Source of the DNA: Paludibacter propionicigenes
GTDB taxonomy: Bacteria > Bacteroidota > Bacteroidia > Bacteroidales > JAIFNL01
Direction: 5' to 3'
NCBI GenBank assembly: GCA_020721325.1
Contig: DYNA01000006.1
Span: 1 to 45,384 of the forward strand
Length of the DNA: 45,384 nt
Shown here: positions 38,243-45,384 of the stretch, piece by piece
Numbering within the stretch: position 1 is the stretch's first letter
Layout of the letters: every line of letters starts with the position of its first letter
The notes under the pieces: model-generated
Databases searched by the model: none
Told to the model about the DNA's origin: nothing
Seen by the model: the letters and a program-made list of their open reading frames with translations, nothing else
Position numbers and translations under genes: made by a program

Positions 38243-39805
38243 TTATTTTAAAGTTTCTTGTTTATTTTCAATAACTTGCGAACCCGTTTTTACTTTTGAC
38301 AGCATAATTTTAATTTCTGCGATAAGCAAAGCGGTAAAAACAGTAAAAAATAGGAAGAACGTAATTTGCACGCTGAAAGCGTCAATTTGCGAAACGGCTG
38401 CAATACTGGGCAATAAATCTTGTATTACCCAAGGCTGTCTGCCCACTTCGGCTACCACCCAACCGGCTTCGGAGGCTACGTAAGCCAAAGGCATTGTCCA
38501 AATGGCTGTATGAAAAAGCCATTTTTTACCTTCCAATTTCTTTTTCTTTTCTAAATACCAGAAAACTATAAACAGAAGCAAAAAATGTCCGCCTAAAATT
38601 ACCATAAGGTGAAATGAGTAAAAACTTATTTTTACACTCGGCACTAATTCATGAACATTGCGACCAAAATAATAACCGTAGCCAAAATGTTCAAAATTAT
38701 TTTCCAAGATTTTTAATTGCGTAGCAGCTTCTTCAATTTTACCGGTTTTTTTTGCCAATTGATAGGCTGCAAGAGCGTCAATCGCCATTTTTCCACGCTC
38801 AGCACGTTCGGTGTACGACAAAATTCCTTTTTCATGATTTCCATGTACCAAGTCTTGAATGCCCGGAATGAAAGCGTTTGCGTCCATAAAAGCCAAATAT
38901 GAAAGCATGTTCGGAATTTCGATATGAAATAAAAATTCTTCTTTATTGGGCGTTGCCGGATTGGGTTTTCCAAACAAACCGATGGCTACTAATGGCGCAT
39001 TTTGTTGTCCTTTGTAAAGACCTTCCATTGCGGCAAATTTCATGGGTTGATGTTTGGCAACTTCTTTTGCCGAACCGTCTCCTGTTATAACGGTGATTAT
39101 CATGGCAATAGCACCAAAAATTGCAACCAACTTAATGCTTCGCATAGCCAAAATTTGTTCTCTGTTTTTCAACAAATACCAAGAACTAATGCCTAAAACC
39201 ATCAAAGCCGAAAGCGTGTAAGCCGAAGTTACGGTGTGAAAAAATTTATTGAGTGCCGTTGGCGACAGCAAAACGTCCCAAAAACTGAGCATTTCGTTGC
39301 GAACCGAGTCGGGGTTAAATCGCATTCCGGTCGGATTTTGCATCCAAGCGTTAGCTACCAAAATCCAAAGTGCCGAAAGATTTGAACCCACAAAAACCAT
39401 CCAAGTGGAAAGCAAGTGTACTTTTTTGCTCACTTTTTTCCAGCCAAAAAACATAATGGCTACAAAAGTTGATTCCAAAAAAAACGCCATAATCCCTTCA
39501 ATGGCTAAGGGTGCGCCGAAAATATCGCCCACAAACCACGAATAATTCGACCAATTTGTGCCAAATTCAAACTCCAAAATAATTCCGGTGGCAACGCCAA
39601 TGGCAAAATTGACGCCAAAAATGCCCATCCAAAATTTGGTAATTTCTTTCCACTTTTCATCGCCGGTTTTTACATAAAGGCTTTCCATAATAGCCAAAAT
39701 GAACGATAAACCCAGCGTTAGCGGTACAAAAAGCCAGTGGTACATGGCAGTAAGCGCAAATTGCGCACGCGACCAGTCCACCAACGAAAAATCAATTTGT
39801 TCCAT
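38243..39805 (-). CDS. cydA: Cytochrome bd oxidase subunit I
   Basis: The haem-bearing subunit of cytochrome bd. 520 residues. Haem ligands are His23 (ALTAMYHWLFVPLTLG, matching E. coli His19) and His190 (ALNKFFHTVTSAY, matching His186); a Met in the FHLMVILGG segment is the likely third ligand. Conserved Glu103 and Glu111 lie in GAPLAIEGIMAFFLESTF. The quinol-binding Q-loop begins at AKHQPMKFAAMEGLY. It continues through an acidic/amphipathic stretch. The C-terminal conserved EVGRQPWVIQDLLP is present. Starts 1 base after the stop of the DUF4492 gene, so translation is probably coupled. Confidence 0.95.
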   Translation of the reverse strand: MEQIDFSLVDWSRAQFALTAMYHWLFVPLTLGLSFILAIMESLYVKTGDEKWKEITKFWMGIFGVNFAIGVATGIILEFEFGTNWSNYSWFVGDIFGAPLAIEGIMAFFLESTFVAIMFFGWKKVSKKVHLLSTWMVFVGSNLSALWILVANAWMQNPTGMRFNPDSVRNEMLSFWDVLLSPTALNKFFHTVTSAYTLSALMVLGISSWYLLKNREQILAMRSIKLVAIFGAIAMIITVITGDGSAKEVAKHQPMKFAAMEGLYKGQQNAPLVAIGLFGKPNPATPNKEEFLFHIEIPNMLSYLAFMDANAFIPGIQDLVHGNHEKGILSYTERAERGKMAIDALAAYQLAKKTGKIEEAATQLKILENNFEHFGYGYYFGRNVHELVPSVKISFYSFHLMVILGGHFLLLFIVFWYLEKKKKLEGKKWLFHTAIWTMPLAYVASEAGWVVAEVGRQPWVIQDLLPSIAAVSQIDAFSVQITFFLFFTVFTALLIAEIKIMLSKVKTGSQVIENKQETLK

Positions 39806-39806
39806 T

Positions 39807-40022
39807 TTACTTAGTTTTAGTTAATTGTTTCAATACATATTCACTTTTTTCTTTTTCGGTTGAAAATTTTGAATTTAAAAAATCTTTGAAAAAAAATATT
39901 TTCAAAATCAAAAACATAATGACCAATTTTATAAAAATAATCAGCCATAATTTTTTTCCGGTTTGGCTCATGCCTTTAAAACCATCGTAATAAAAATTAA
40001 ATATTCTTTTAAGTATCTTCAT
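39807..40022 (-). CDS. DUF4492-family small membrane protein linked to cytochrome bd
   Basis: 71 residues from ATG 40022 (MKILKRIFNFYYDGFKGMSQ). The frame is open for 22 codons more, but that extension lies in the promoter region. The N-terminus FNFYYDGFKGMSQTGKKLW followed by one membrane helix (IIFIKLVIMFLILKIFFF) matches the DUF4492 family, a short protein regularly encoded just before cydA in Bacteroidota. Its stop is 1 base from the cydA start. By context it may be a small accessory or assembly subunit of the bd oxidase, comparable in position (not sequence) to CydX in E. coli; that is inference. Confidence 0.75.
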   Translation of the reverse strand: MKILKRIFNFYYDGFKGMSQTGKKLWLIIFIKLVIMFLILKIFFFKDFLNSKFSTEKEKSEYVLKQLTKTK

Positions 40023-40072
40023 TTTTAAGACTTTAAAAAACAAAATTTTGGAGTAAAATAAAGAATTTATAT

Positions 40073-40095
40073 ATGAACTTATGTTCACAAAAGTA
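40073..40095 (-). promoter_or_regulatory. Promoter of DUF4492-cydAB with an inverted repeat at the start site
   Basis: Plus-strand CAAAAGTA (40088-40095) reads TACTTTTG on the minus strand, an exact -7 match. Immediately downstream on the transcript side, tgaac-ttat-gttca (40074-40087) is a perfect 5-4-5 inverted repeat that spans the predicted start (near 40081). A repressor or redox sensor could bind there. The minus-strand context TTTTGTGAACATAAGTTCA resembles Rex-type half-sites, but their spacing differs from the usual one. Confidence 0.5.
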
Positions 40096-40252
40096 AATTT
40101 AATTTTTTTATAAAAAAAGAATTTTTAGACCTGAAAATATTTTTTTTGCAACATTTTTTTGTGATATTAAACAATTTTTTATAAAATTCAAACGGACTAT
40201 TTAGAATCATACTAAATTGTAAGTTTTGTTTTTTTATATCCTACTTTTATTA

Positions 40253-40260
40253 TAAATTTG
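40253..40260 (+). promoter_or_regulatory. Rubrerythrin promoter -7 element
   Basis: TAAATTTG is an exact Bacteroidota -7 match followed by TAAAAACAA. It lies 44 bases before the rubrerythrin ATG. A TTTG at 40225-40228 is 24 bases upstream, a little far for a -33 box. Confidence 0.6.
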
Positions 40261-40304
40261 TAAAAACAAAATAGTATGGTATTTTTAAATTTAAAATATT
40301 GAAT

Positions 40305-40880
40305 ATGAAAAGTTTAAAAGGAACAAAAACCGAACAAAATCTGTTAAAAGCATTTGCAGGCGAGTCTCAGGCACGCATGCGTTACAATTATTTTGCCGAA
40401 AAAGCCCGCGAAGAAGGTTTAGAGCAAATAGCGGCTATTTTTGAAGAAACTGCTATCAACGAAAAAGCTCATGCACGCCGTTTTTTCGACTTTTTAGAAG
40501 GTGGCGGAGTTGAAATTACCGCCATGTACCCAGCCGGAATGGTGGGCGATACTTTGCAAAATTTGAAAGCCGCAGCCGATGGCGAAAATGAAGAGTGGAC
40601 TGAGCTTTACCCCGAATTTGCTAAGATAGCCGAAGAAGAAGGTTTTGGTGCAGTGGCAGCAGCCTTTAAATTAATTGCCAAAGTGGAAAAAGAACACGAA
40701 GAGCGTTACCGCGCGCTTTACAACAATTTGGAAGCCGGAATGGTTTTCAAACGTGGCGAAAAAGTGATTTGGAAATGCCGCAATTGTGGTTACATACACG
40801 AAGGCGAAAATGCTCCAAAAACTTGCCCAACTTGCTTATTTCCACAATCTTACTTTGAAATAAGAGAATTAAATTATTAA
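40305..40880 (+). CDS. Rubrerythrin
   Basis: A non-haem iron peroxidase that removes hydrogen peroxide in anaerobes and microaerophiles. About 191 residues from ATG 40305; an upstream TTG frame (40299) adds only two residues and is not needed. The ferritin-like domain has [19 protein letters not shown], the iron ligands in [15 protein letters not shown] and [13 protein letters not shown]. The C-terminal rubredoxin-like domain carries [10 protein letters not shown] and [11 protein letters not shown], with two CxxC pairs for one iron. Divergent from cydAB, which also suits low-oxygen life. Confidence 0.94.
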   Translation: MKSLKGTKTEQNLLKAFAGESQARMRYNYFAEKAREEGLEQIAAIFEETAINEKAHARRFFDFLEGGGVEITAMYPAGMVGDTLQNLKAAADGENEEWTELYPEFAKIAEEEGFGAVAAAFKLIAKVEKEHEERYRALYNNLEAGMVFKRGEKVIWKCRNCGYIHEGENAPKTCPTCLFPQSYFEIRELNY

Positions 40881-40911
40881 GATAGTTGTTGTTGCGATTG
40901 GAACACGGTTG

Positions 40912-40950
40912 GGAGGAAGCTTTATTTTTTTAAGGCTTTCTCCTTTTTTT
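40912..40950 (+). terminator. Terminator after rubrerythrin
   Basis: ggaggaagcttt (40912-40923) pairs with aaggctttctcc (40932-40943), 12 bp with two G-U pairs, around a T-rich loop, followed by seven T. It lies about 30 bases past the stop codon. Confidence 0.75.
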
Positions 40951-40996
40951 ATGCTTAAAAACTATTTTTATTTTATGATAAATTCAAACACTTTCT

Positions 40997-41004
40997 TATT
41001 TTTG
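40997..41004 (+). promoter_or_regulatory. ribBA promoter -7 element
   Basis: TATTTTTG is an exact -7 match followed by TAAAAAAAA, the same form as in the NagB-like and hisIE promoters. The start near 41011 gives a leader of about 114 bases, longer than most here, and that leader contains a hairpin. Confidence 0.55.
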
Positions 41005-41024
41005 TAAAAAAAAAAATCTTTTTT

Positions 41025-41077
41025 ATAAAAAAAAATAAAAGTTAATGTATTGAAATACAGACTTTTATCTTTTTTAT
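41025..41077 (+). promoter_or_regulatory. Structured hairpin in the ribBA leader
   Basis: Outer arms ataaaaaaaaataaaagt (41025-41042) and acttttatcttttttat (41061-41077) pair almost completely, and an inner tgtat/ataca stem (41046-41050 with 41055-41059) caps them with a TGAA loop. It is not an FMN riboswitch: no conserved RFN segments are seen. The A/T-only arms could reflect base bias. Confidence 0.35.
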
Positions 41078-41124
41078 AAAAATTTCTTTTTTTTTTCGTA
41101 AAGAAAAATAATAAACAATTGAAA

Positions 41125-42399
41125 ATGAACAAGATAGAAAGCCAATTGAATACCATTGAAGAGGCAATAAATGAAATAAGAGCCGGAAAAATTATTATAG
41201 TAGTAGATGACGAAGACCGCGAAAATGAGGGCGATTTTATTACTTCTGCCGAATTAATAACACCGGAAAAAGTAAATTTTATGGCTACACACGGTCGCGG
41301 ATTGATTTGCGCCGCCATTCCCGAAACGCGCTGCGTAGAATTGGATTTGGAACTGATGGTGGGCAGAAATACGACTTTGCACCAAACGCCTTTTACGGTT
41401 TCCGTTGATTTGATTAGCCCGCACACCACCACCGGCATTTCGGCTGCCGACCGCGCCCACACCATCAAAGCCTTAGTAAATGACCACACAAAACCCGAAG
41501 ATTTGGGGCGTCCGGGGCATATTTTTCCGCTCAAGGCAAAAAATCGAGGTGTTTTGCGCCGTGCCGGTCATACCGAAGCAACCACCGATATTACAAGGCT
41601 TGCAGGCTTAAAATCGGGTGGGGCATTGGTAGAAATTATGAACGAAGACGGCACAATGGCGCGACTGCCGCAATTGCTCGAAATAGCTAAAAAATTTGAC
41701 ATGAAAATCATTTCCATTGCCAATTTAATAGCCTACCGAATTGAACGCGAAAGCACCGTTGAAAAAGGTGTAAAAGTAAAATTACCCACTAAATTCGGTG
41801 AATTTAGCCTTATTCCGTTTCGTCAAAAGTACGATGACATTGAGCATTCGGCATTAATTAAAAGTAGTTGGGAAAAAGACGAATCCATTTTGGTTCGCGT
41901 GCATTCCTCGTGTGTAACGGGCGATATTTTTCACTCTTTGCGCTGCGATTGCGGCGAACAGCTTGATGCTTCCATGAAAATGATACAAAAAGCCGGAAAA
42001 GGCGTTATTGTTTACATGAACCAAGAAGGCAGAGGAATTGGGCTTTTCAACAAAATGAAAGCCTACAAACTTCAAGAACAGGGGCGCGATACGGTAGAAG
42101 CAAACATCGAATTAGGCTTTGAAGACGATGAGCGCGATTATGGCGTTGGGGCGCAGATTTTGAGGCAGTTAGGCGTTTGCAAAATGAAGTTAATGACCAA
42201 TAATCCGATAAAACGCGTTGGATTAGAAAGTTATGGTTTGGAAATTACCGAAATTGTGCCTATTGAGGTAGAACCCAATGAGTTCAATCAGTTTTACATG
42301 AAAACCAAACGCGACAAAATGGGACACAAACTTCATTTATTCAAATACGATAAACACAATGACATTGAGCCACTTAGCGACGATGATACATTTGTTTAA
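41125..42399 (+). CDS. ribBA: Bifunctional 3,4-dihydroxy-2-butanone-4-phosphate synthase / GTP cyclohydrolase II
   Basis: Supplies both precursors of riboflavin. 424 residues from ATG 41125; a TTG two codons earlier is unlikely. The RibB half (~1-205) has [20 protein letters not shown], the substrate-binding [12 protein letters not shown], and [11 protein letters not shown] with [20 protein letters not shown]. The RibA half (~215-424) has the zinc-binding [20 protein letters not shown], catalytic [18 protein letters not shown] and [14 protein letters not shown]. All expected catalytic residues seem present. No other rib genes are adjacent; the isolated ribBA with a long leader suggests independent control. 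Confidence 0.95.
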   Translation: MNKIESQLNTIEEAINEIRAGKIIIVVDDEDRENEGDFITSAELITPEKVNFMATHGRGLICAAIPETRCVELDLELMVGRNTTLHQTPFTVSVDLISPHTTTGISAADRAHTIKALVNDHTKPEDLGRPGHIFPLKAKNRGVLRRAGHTEATTDITRLAGLKSGGALVEIMNEDGTMARLPQLLEIAKKFDMKIISIANLIAYRIERESTVEKGVKVKLPTKFGEFSLIPFRQKYDDIEHSALIKSSWEKDESILVRVHSSCVTGDIFHSLRCDCGEQLDASMKMIQKAGKGVIVYMNQEGRGIGLFNKMKAYKLQEQGRDTVEANIELGFEDDERDYGVGAQILRQLGVCKMKLMTNNPIKRVGLESYGLEITEIVPIEVEPNEFNQFYMKTKRDKMGHKLHLFKYDKHNDIEPLSDDDTFV

Positions 42400-42467
42400 T
42401 TTTTTTTATATCTTTAGAAAATGACAATAAAATAGAACTTTTATATTACCATCTATACCTTTTTGTT

Positions 42468-43808
42468 ATGAATAAAATACTTGAATATTTTCTGAAAAAT
42501 GTAAAAACGAAGTCATTAATTTTTAGACGTAAAGCCCGTGTTCTGGCTATTTTGCATTTAATTGTTTTAATTTTGTTTTCTTTTTTAATATTTTATTTCT
42601 TTGTAAATGAAGGAATTAGAAGAGTTGTGATTGCTTTGGCTACATTTTCGCTATTAGCATTTAATTTATTTCTTATTCAAAAAGGCAAAGTAAATTTAGC
42701 CGGAAATTTATTGGCTTTCTCTATGCTTATTTTAGAAACAGTTGCTTTGTTTGGAAATTTTTCAAATTCCTATTCCTATAATTTTTTTACCGAAGAATAT
42801 TATATTTTTTTAGGTCTCATTTTAATAACGGCGTTATTTGGTTCGCGTTTTTTATTGATATTCAATTTTATAGCCATATTTATCATTTCCACTTATGCTT
42901 ATTTTTACTTTCGTGAAACTTTTATTCCCGAATTAGCAAAATTAGCTAAAAGCTCTTTAATAATCTACCTTTTCATGCTCACAGTGGTTTTTTTGATGAG
43001 TTATTTTTTTAAAGAAAACATGGAAATAGCTGTTTTACAAACTTCTAAAAAAGCAAAAGAGAACAAAGAAACTACTAAAAAATTGCTTGAAATTCTTCAA
43101 CACATCAAAAACACAGCACAAACATTGAATTCGTTGTCAAAAAACATTCAAATTTTTGCACTCAATCTCGATGAAAAAGCCAATCAACAAGCTGCAAGTG
43201 CCGAAGAAATAAGCACGGCAAGCGAAGAAATTTCCAATTCGAGCATAGAAAATTCAGCACACGCAAAAAATACGCTAAATAAAGCCATTGTAGCAGAAAA
43301 AGCTGTAAATAAAGCAAATAGTGTAATTCGCAATGTAACTTCTATGGTGAATATCATTGTAGAAAAAATGCTGGTAATCAACGAAATAGCCTCTCGAACC
43401 GACCTTTTGGCTATCAACGCCGCCATCGAAGCCGCCAGAGCCAAAGAATTTGGAAAAGGTTTTTCTGTGGTTGCCACCGAAATTAGAAATTTATCGCTCG
43501 TAAGCAGTACTGCTGCAAATGAAATAATTAATCTGGTAAAAAATACTCAAAAAGCAACCCAAGAAGCCGAATCTGAATTGCAAGAAACAACCGTTTTTTT
43601 GCAAGAAACCATCAATTTTATCTCTGTTTTAGCAGAAACAGCCAAGCAACAATTAATCGGATTCAGCGAAATTAATACCGGAATGCTCGAAATTAATAAA
43701 AGTTCACAAGCCACGGCAGCCATTTCAGATAGTTTAAATTCGAGCGTTAGAAGTTTAAATGAAAGCTCTGAAAAGCTCAATAAACTATTAAAATTTGCTA
43801 AAATCTAA
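42468..43808 (+). CDS. Methyl-accepting chemotaxis-type receptor with six membrane helices and no HAMP domain
   Basis: 446 residues. The N-terminal part holds six predicted membrane helices (about 27-46, 52-70, 76-96, 111-125, 127-147 and 163-182) joined by short loops, so there is no periplasmic sensing domain. The C-terminal part (~215-446) is a long coiled-coil MCP signalling domain with the hairpin-tip motif [15 protein letters not shown] followed by [15 protein letters not shown], which contacts CheA/CheW. No HAMP domain is evident between the last helix and the coil. Gln/Glu/Ala-rich heptads ([17 protein letters not shown]) are likely methylation sites. CheB, encoded 18 kb away in the same window, could act on it. 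Ligand unknown; a membrane-state or small-molecule signal is possible. Confidence 0.82.
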   Translation: MNKILEYFLKNVKTKSLIFRRKARVLAILHLIVLILFSFLIFYFFVNEGIRRVVIALATFSLLAFNLFLIQKGKVNLAGNLLAFSMLILETVALFGNFSNSYSYNFFTEEYYIFLGLILITALFGSRFLLIFNFIAIFIISTYAYFYFRETFIPELAKLAKSSLIIYLFMLTVVFLMSYFFKENMEIAVLQTSKKAKENKETTKKLLEILQHIKNTAQTLNSLSKNIQIFALNLDEKANQQAASAEEISTASEEISNSSIENSAHAKNTLNKAIVAEKAVNKANSVIRNVTSMVNIIVEKMLVINEIASRTDLLAINAAIEAARAKEFGKGFSVVATEIRNLSLVSSTAANEIINLVKNTQKATQEAESELQETTVFLQETINFISVLAETAKQQLIGFSEINTGMLEINKSSQATAAISDSLNSSVRSLNESSEKLNKLLKFAKI

Positions 43809-43826
43809 CTTTTTTTTACAAAAAAA

Positions 43827-45113
43827 ATGAAAATTCTGATTACAAATATAAAAAAATTGGTTCAAGTAGAAGAAAATCCACGAAAATGGGTTGCAGGAGC
43901 TGAAATGTCTAAGCTAAATTGCATTGAAAATGCTTTTTTGCTCATCAATGATGGCAAAATTGACAATTTCGGAACGATGCAGGACTATCTTAAACCCGAA
44001 ACATGGGCTTTATCTGCTTGCAAAATCGATTCGATGGTGGGTGCCGAAATTGTGCATATAAACGCTCAAGGCAAAATGGTTTTTCCGTCGTTTGCCGATT
44101 CGCACACCCATTTAGTTTACGCCGGAAGCCGCGAAATTGAATACATTGACAAAATAAAAGGACTTTCTTACGAAGAAATAGCCAAAAAAGGCGGAGGAAT
44201 TTTAAATTCAGCCAAGCGTTTGCAAGAGGCTTCGGAAGATGAACTTTATGCGCAAGCGTTGCAAAGAATCAACGAAATTATTTCGCAAGGAACTGGTGCA
44301 GTGGAGATTAAAAGTGGTTACGGATTAACCACCGATGCCGAATTGAAAATGCTCAGAGTGATTAAACGCCTAAAAGAATCAACGCCATTGCAAATAAAAG
44401 CCACTTTTTTAGGAGCGCACACCGTGCCACAAGAGTACAAAGGCAGACAATCGGAATATGTGGATTTGATTATAAATGAGATGATTCCAATGGTTGCCGC
44501 CGAAGATTTAGCCGATTACATTGATGTTTTTTGCGACAAAGGATTTTTTACAGTCGAAGATACTGAGCGAATTTTGACAGCCGGTATGAAATACGGTTTG
44601 CGAGCAAAAATCCATGCCAACGAACTCGATTATTCGGGTGGCGTGCAAGTGGGCGTAAAATACAACGCACTTTCGGTTGACCACTTAGAATTTGTTGGAA
44701 ATGAAGAGATTAACACGCTTTTAAATTCCGAAACCATGCCAACGATTTTGCCCGGAGCTGCTTTTTTCTTAAACATGGTTTACGCTCCGGCACGTAAAAT
44801 GATTGATGCCGGTTTACCTGTTGCCATTGCTTCCGATTTCAATCCGGGTTCGTCGCCTTCGGGCAATATGAAATTGATGATGAGCTTTGGCTGTGTAAAT
44901 CACCGACTTACAACCGAAGAAGTCATTAATGCCACCACCATCAATTCGGCTTATGCAATGGATTTAAGCGAAGAACTTGGAAGCATAGCACGCGGAAAGC
45001 GAGCCAATGTATTCATTACCAAAGAAATACCAACCATAGAATTTTTGCCTTATGCCTATGGCAGCCATTTAATTGAAACTGTTATTTTGAATGGGAATAT
45101 TATTAAAATTTGA
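43827..45113 (+). CDS. hutI: Imidazolonepropionase
   Basis: Third step of histidine breakdown: hydrolyses imidazolone-5-propionate to N-formimino-L-glutamate. 428 residues, amidohydrolase superfamily. Zinc ligands lie in SFADSHTHLVYAGSREIEY (HxH), HTVPQEYKG-containing FLGAHTVPQEYKG, AKIHANELDYSGG and the Asp in AIASDFNPGSSPS. The family sequence GTGAVEIKSGYGLTTDAELK is also present. The start (MKILITNIKKLVQVEE) is 18 bases after the MCP stop, so co-transcription with the receptor is possible. No other hut gene is in the window, but an intact one is expected nearby. Confidence 0.95.
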   Translation: MKILITNIKKLVQVEENPRKWVAGAEMSKLNCIENAFLLINDGKIDNFGTMQDYLKPETWALSACKIDSMVGAEIVHINAQGKMVFPSFADSHTHLVYAGSREIEYIDKIKGLSYEEIAKKGGGILNSAKRLQEASEDELYAQALQRINEIISQGTGAVEIKSGYGLTTDAELKMLRVIKRLKESTPLQIKATFLGAHTVPQEYKGRQSEYVDLIINEMIPMVAAEDLADYIDVFCDKGFFTVEDTERILTAGMKYGLRAKIHANELDYSGGVQVGVKYNALSVDHLEFVGNEEINTLLNSETMPTILPGAAFFLNMVYAPARKMIDAGLPVAIASDFNPGSSPSGNMKLMMSFGCVNHRLTTEEVINATTINSAYAMDLSEELGSIARGKRANVFITKEIPTIEFLPYAYGSHLIETVILNGNIIKI

Positions 45114-45130
45114 AAATTGAAATTTAATTA

Positions 45131-45384
45131 ATCCAAAAAAGTATCAATTTTGATTTTCTGAAAACTCAAAAAATAGTTAATTTTGTGCTTTGAATAAATC
45201 AAAAAATAGTTAATTTTGATTTTTGAATAAATCAAAAAATAGTTAATTTTGTACTTTAAATAAATCAAAAAATAGTTAATTTTGTGCTTTGAATAAATCA
45301 AAAAATAGTTAATTTTGTACTTTAAATAAATCAAAAAATAGTTAATTTTGTGCTTTGAATAAATCAAAAAATAGTTAATTTTGT
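45131..45384. repeat. 33-bp tandem repeat (minisatellite) continuing past the window end
   Basis: The core aaaaaatagttaattttg recurs with its TAG at 45175, 45207, 45240, 45273, 45306, 45339 and 45372, a strict 33-bp period (the first step is 32). A degenerate copy precedes it (from 45131). Units differ in the segment after the core: TGCTTTGAA, ATTTTTGAA or TACTTTAAA, with the two commoner forms alternating. Each core contains TAATTTTG, an exact TAnnTTTG match. The array is not a CRISPR, because the intervals are not unique. An open minus-strand frame through it (IYLKYKINYFL repeats) is a by-product of the 33-base period. Confidence 0.9.

Noticed and set aside
40023-40088. 22-residue N-terminal extension of the DUF4492 protein
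   Set aside because: Covers the promoter and inverted repeat; the family start matches ATG 40022.
41005-41124. FMN riboswitch upstream of ribBA
   Set aside because: None of the conserved GC-rich RFN segments are present; the leader is almost all A/T.
40968-41534. 188-residue minus-strand frame opposite ribBA
   Set aside because: Shadow of ribBA; its end is translated A/T spacer.
45128-45367. 79-residue open frame on the minus strand made of a repeated INYFL unit
   Set aside because: It exists only because the tandem repeat period (33) is a multiple of three; no start context or signal.
45131-45384. CRISPR array
   Set aside because: The units are contiguous 33-mers with no unique spacers, and no cas genes are in the window.

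Overview
The window looks like an AT-rich chromosomal segment of a Bacteroidota bacterium. Several independent signs agree. There are substrates and partners of the type IX secretion system (T9SS), including a CHU_C/type B C-terminal domain, a type A sorting tail and a PorP/SprF-family protein. A gliding-type ABC permease (GldF) and the DUF4492-cydA-cydB arrangement are present. Promoters of the Bacteroidota form (TAnnTTTG at -7, sometimes with TTG/TTTG near -33) recur, and Shine-Dalgarno sequences are mostly absent. Intergenic DNA is dominated by A and T homopolymers. No rRNA, tRNA, insertion sequence or CRISPR array was recognised.

Layout. 1-8.1 kb: the end of a large T9SS type B surface protein, a PorP/SprF-OmpA protein, then a minus-strand block with a secreted trypsin-like protease, a BNR/Asp-box beta-propeller protein, a PepSY-type membrane protein and an OB-like lipoprotein. 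8.3-15.9 kb: a complete histidine operon, hisG-D-C-B-H-A-F-IE. It is preceded by a consensus promoter, a 17-codon leader peptide with three consecutive His codons, and a terminator with a competing antiterminator. 16.0-23.2 kb (minus): a TPR protein, gyrA, then an operon of an AI-2E-family transporter, gldF and a small unknown exported protein. 24.0-27.6 kb: cheB, then mtaB and an inositol-monophosphatase gene on the other strand. 28.2-36.9 kb (plus): a leucine-rich-repeat protein, an unknown Asn/Asp/Tyr-rich exported protein, a large fusion of a class I-like HMG-CoA reductase with an aminoglycoside/choline-kinase-like domain, a NagB-like/PIG-L deacetylase fusion, and an FHS-type sugar transporter. 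37.0-40.0 kb (minus): DUF4492-cydA-cydB. 40.3-45.1 kb (plus): rubrerythrin, ribBA, a multi-TM methyl-accepting chemotaxis protein, and hutI. The window ends inside a 33-bp tandem repeat.

How the genes work together. The his genes encode the whole route from PRPP/ATP to histidine, and the leader is built to sense charged tRNA-His. hutI belongs to histidine breakdown, so both directions of histidine metabolism are encoded nearby. Cytochrome bd and rubrerythrin, divergently transcribed, suggest life at low or fluctuating oxygen. CheB and the chemoreceptor imply a chemosensory pathway whose other parts lie elsewhere. The most noteworthy items are the his attenuator, the HMG-CoA reductase-kinase fusion, and the terminal repeat in which each copy carries a Bacteroidota -7 motif.
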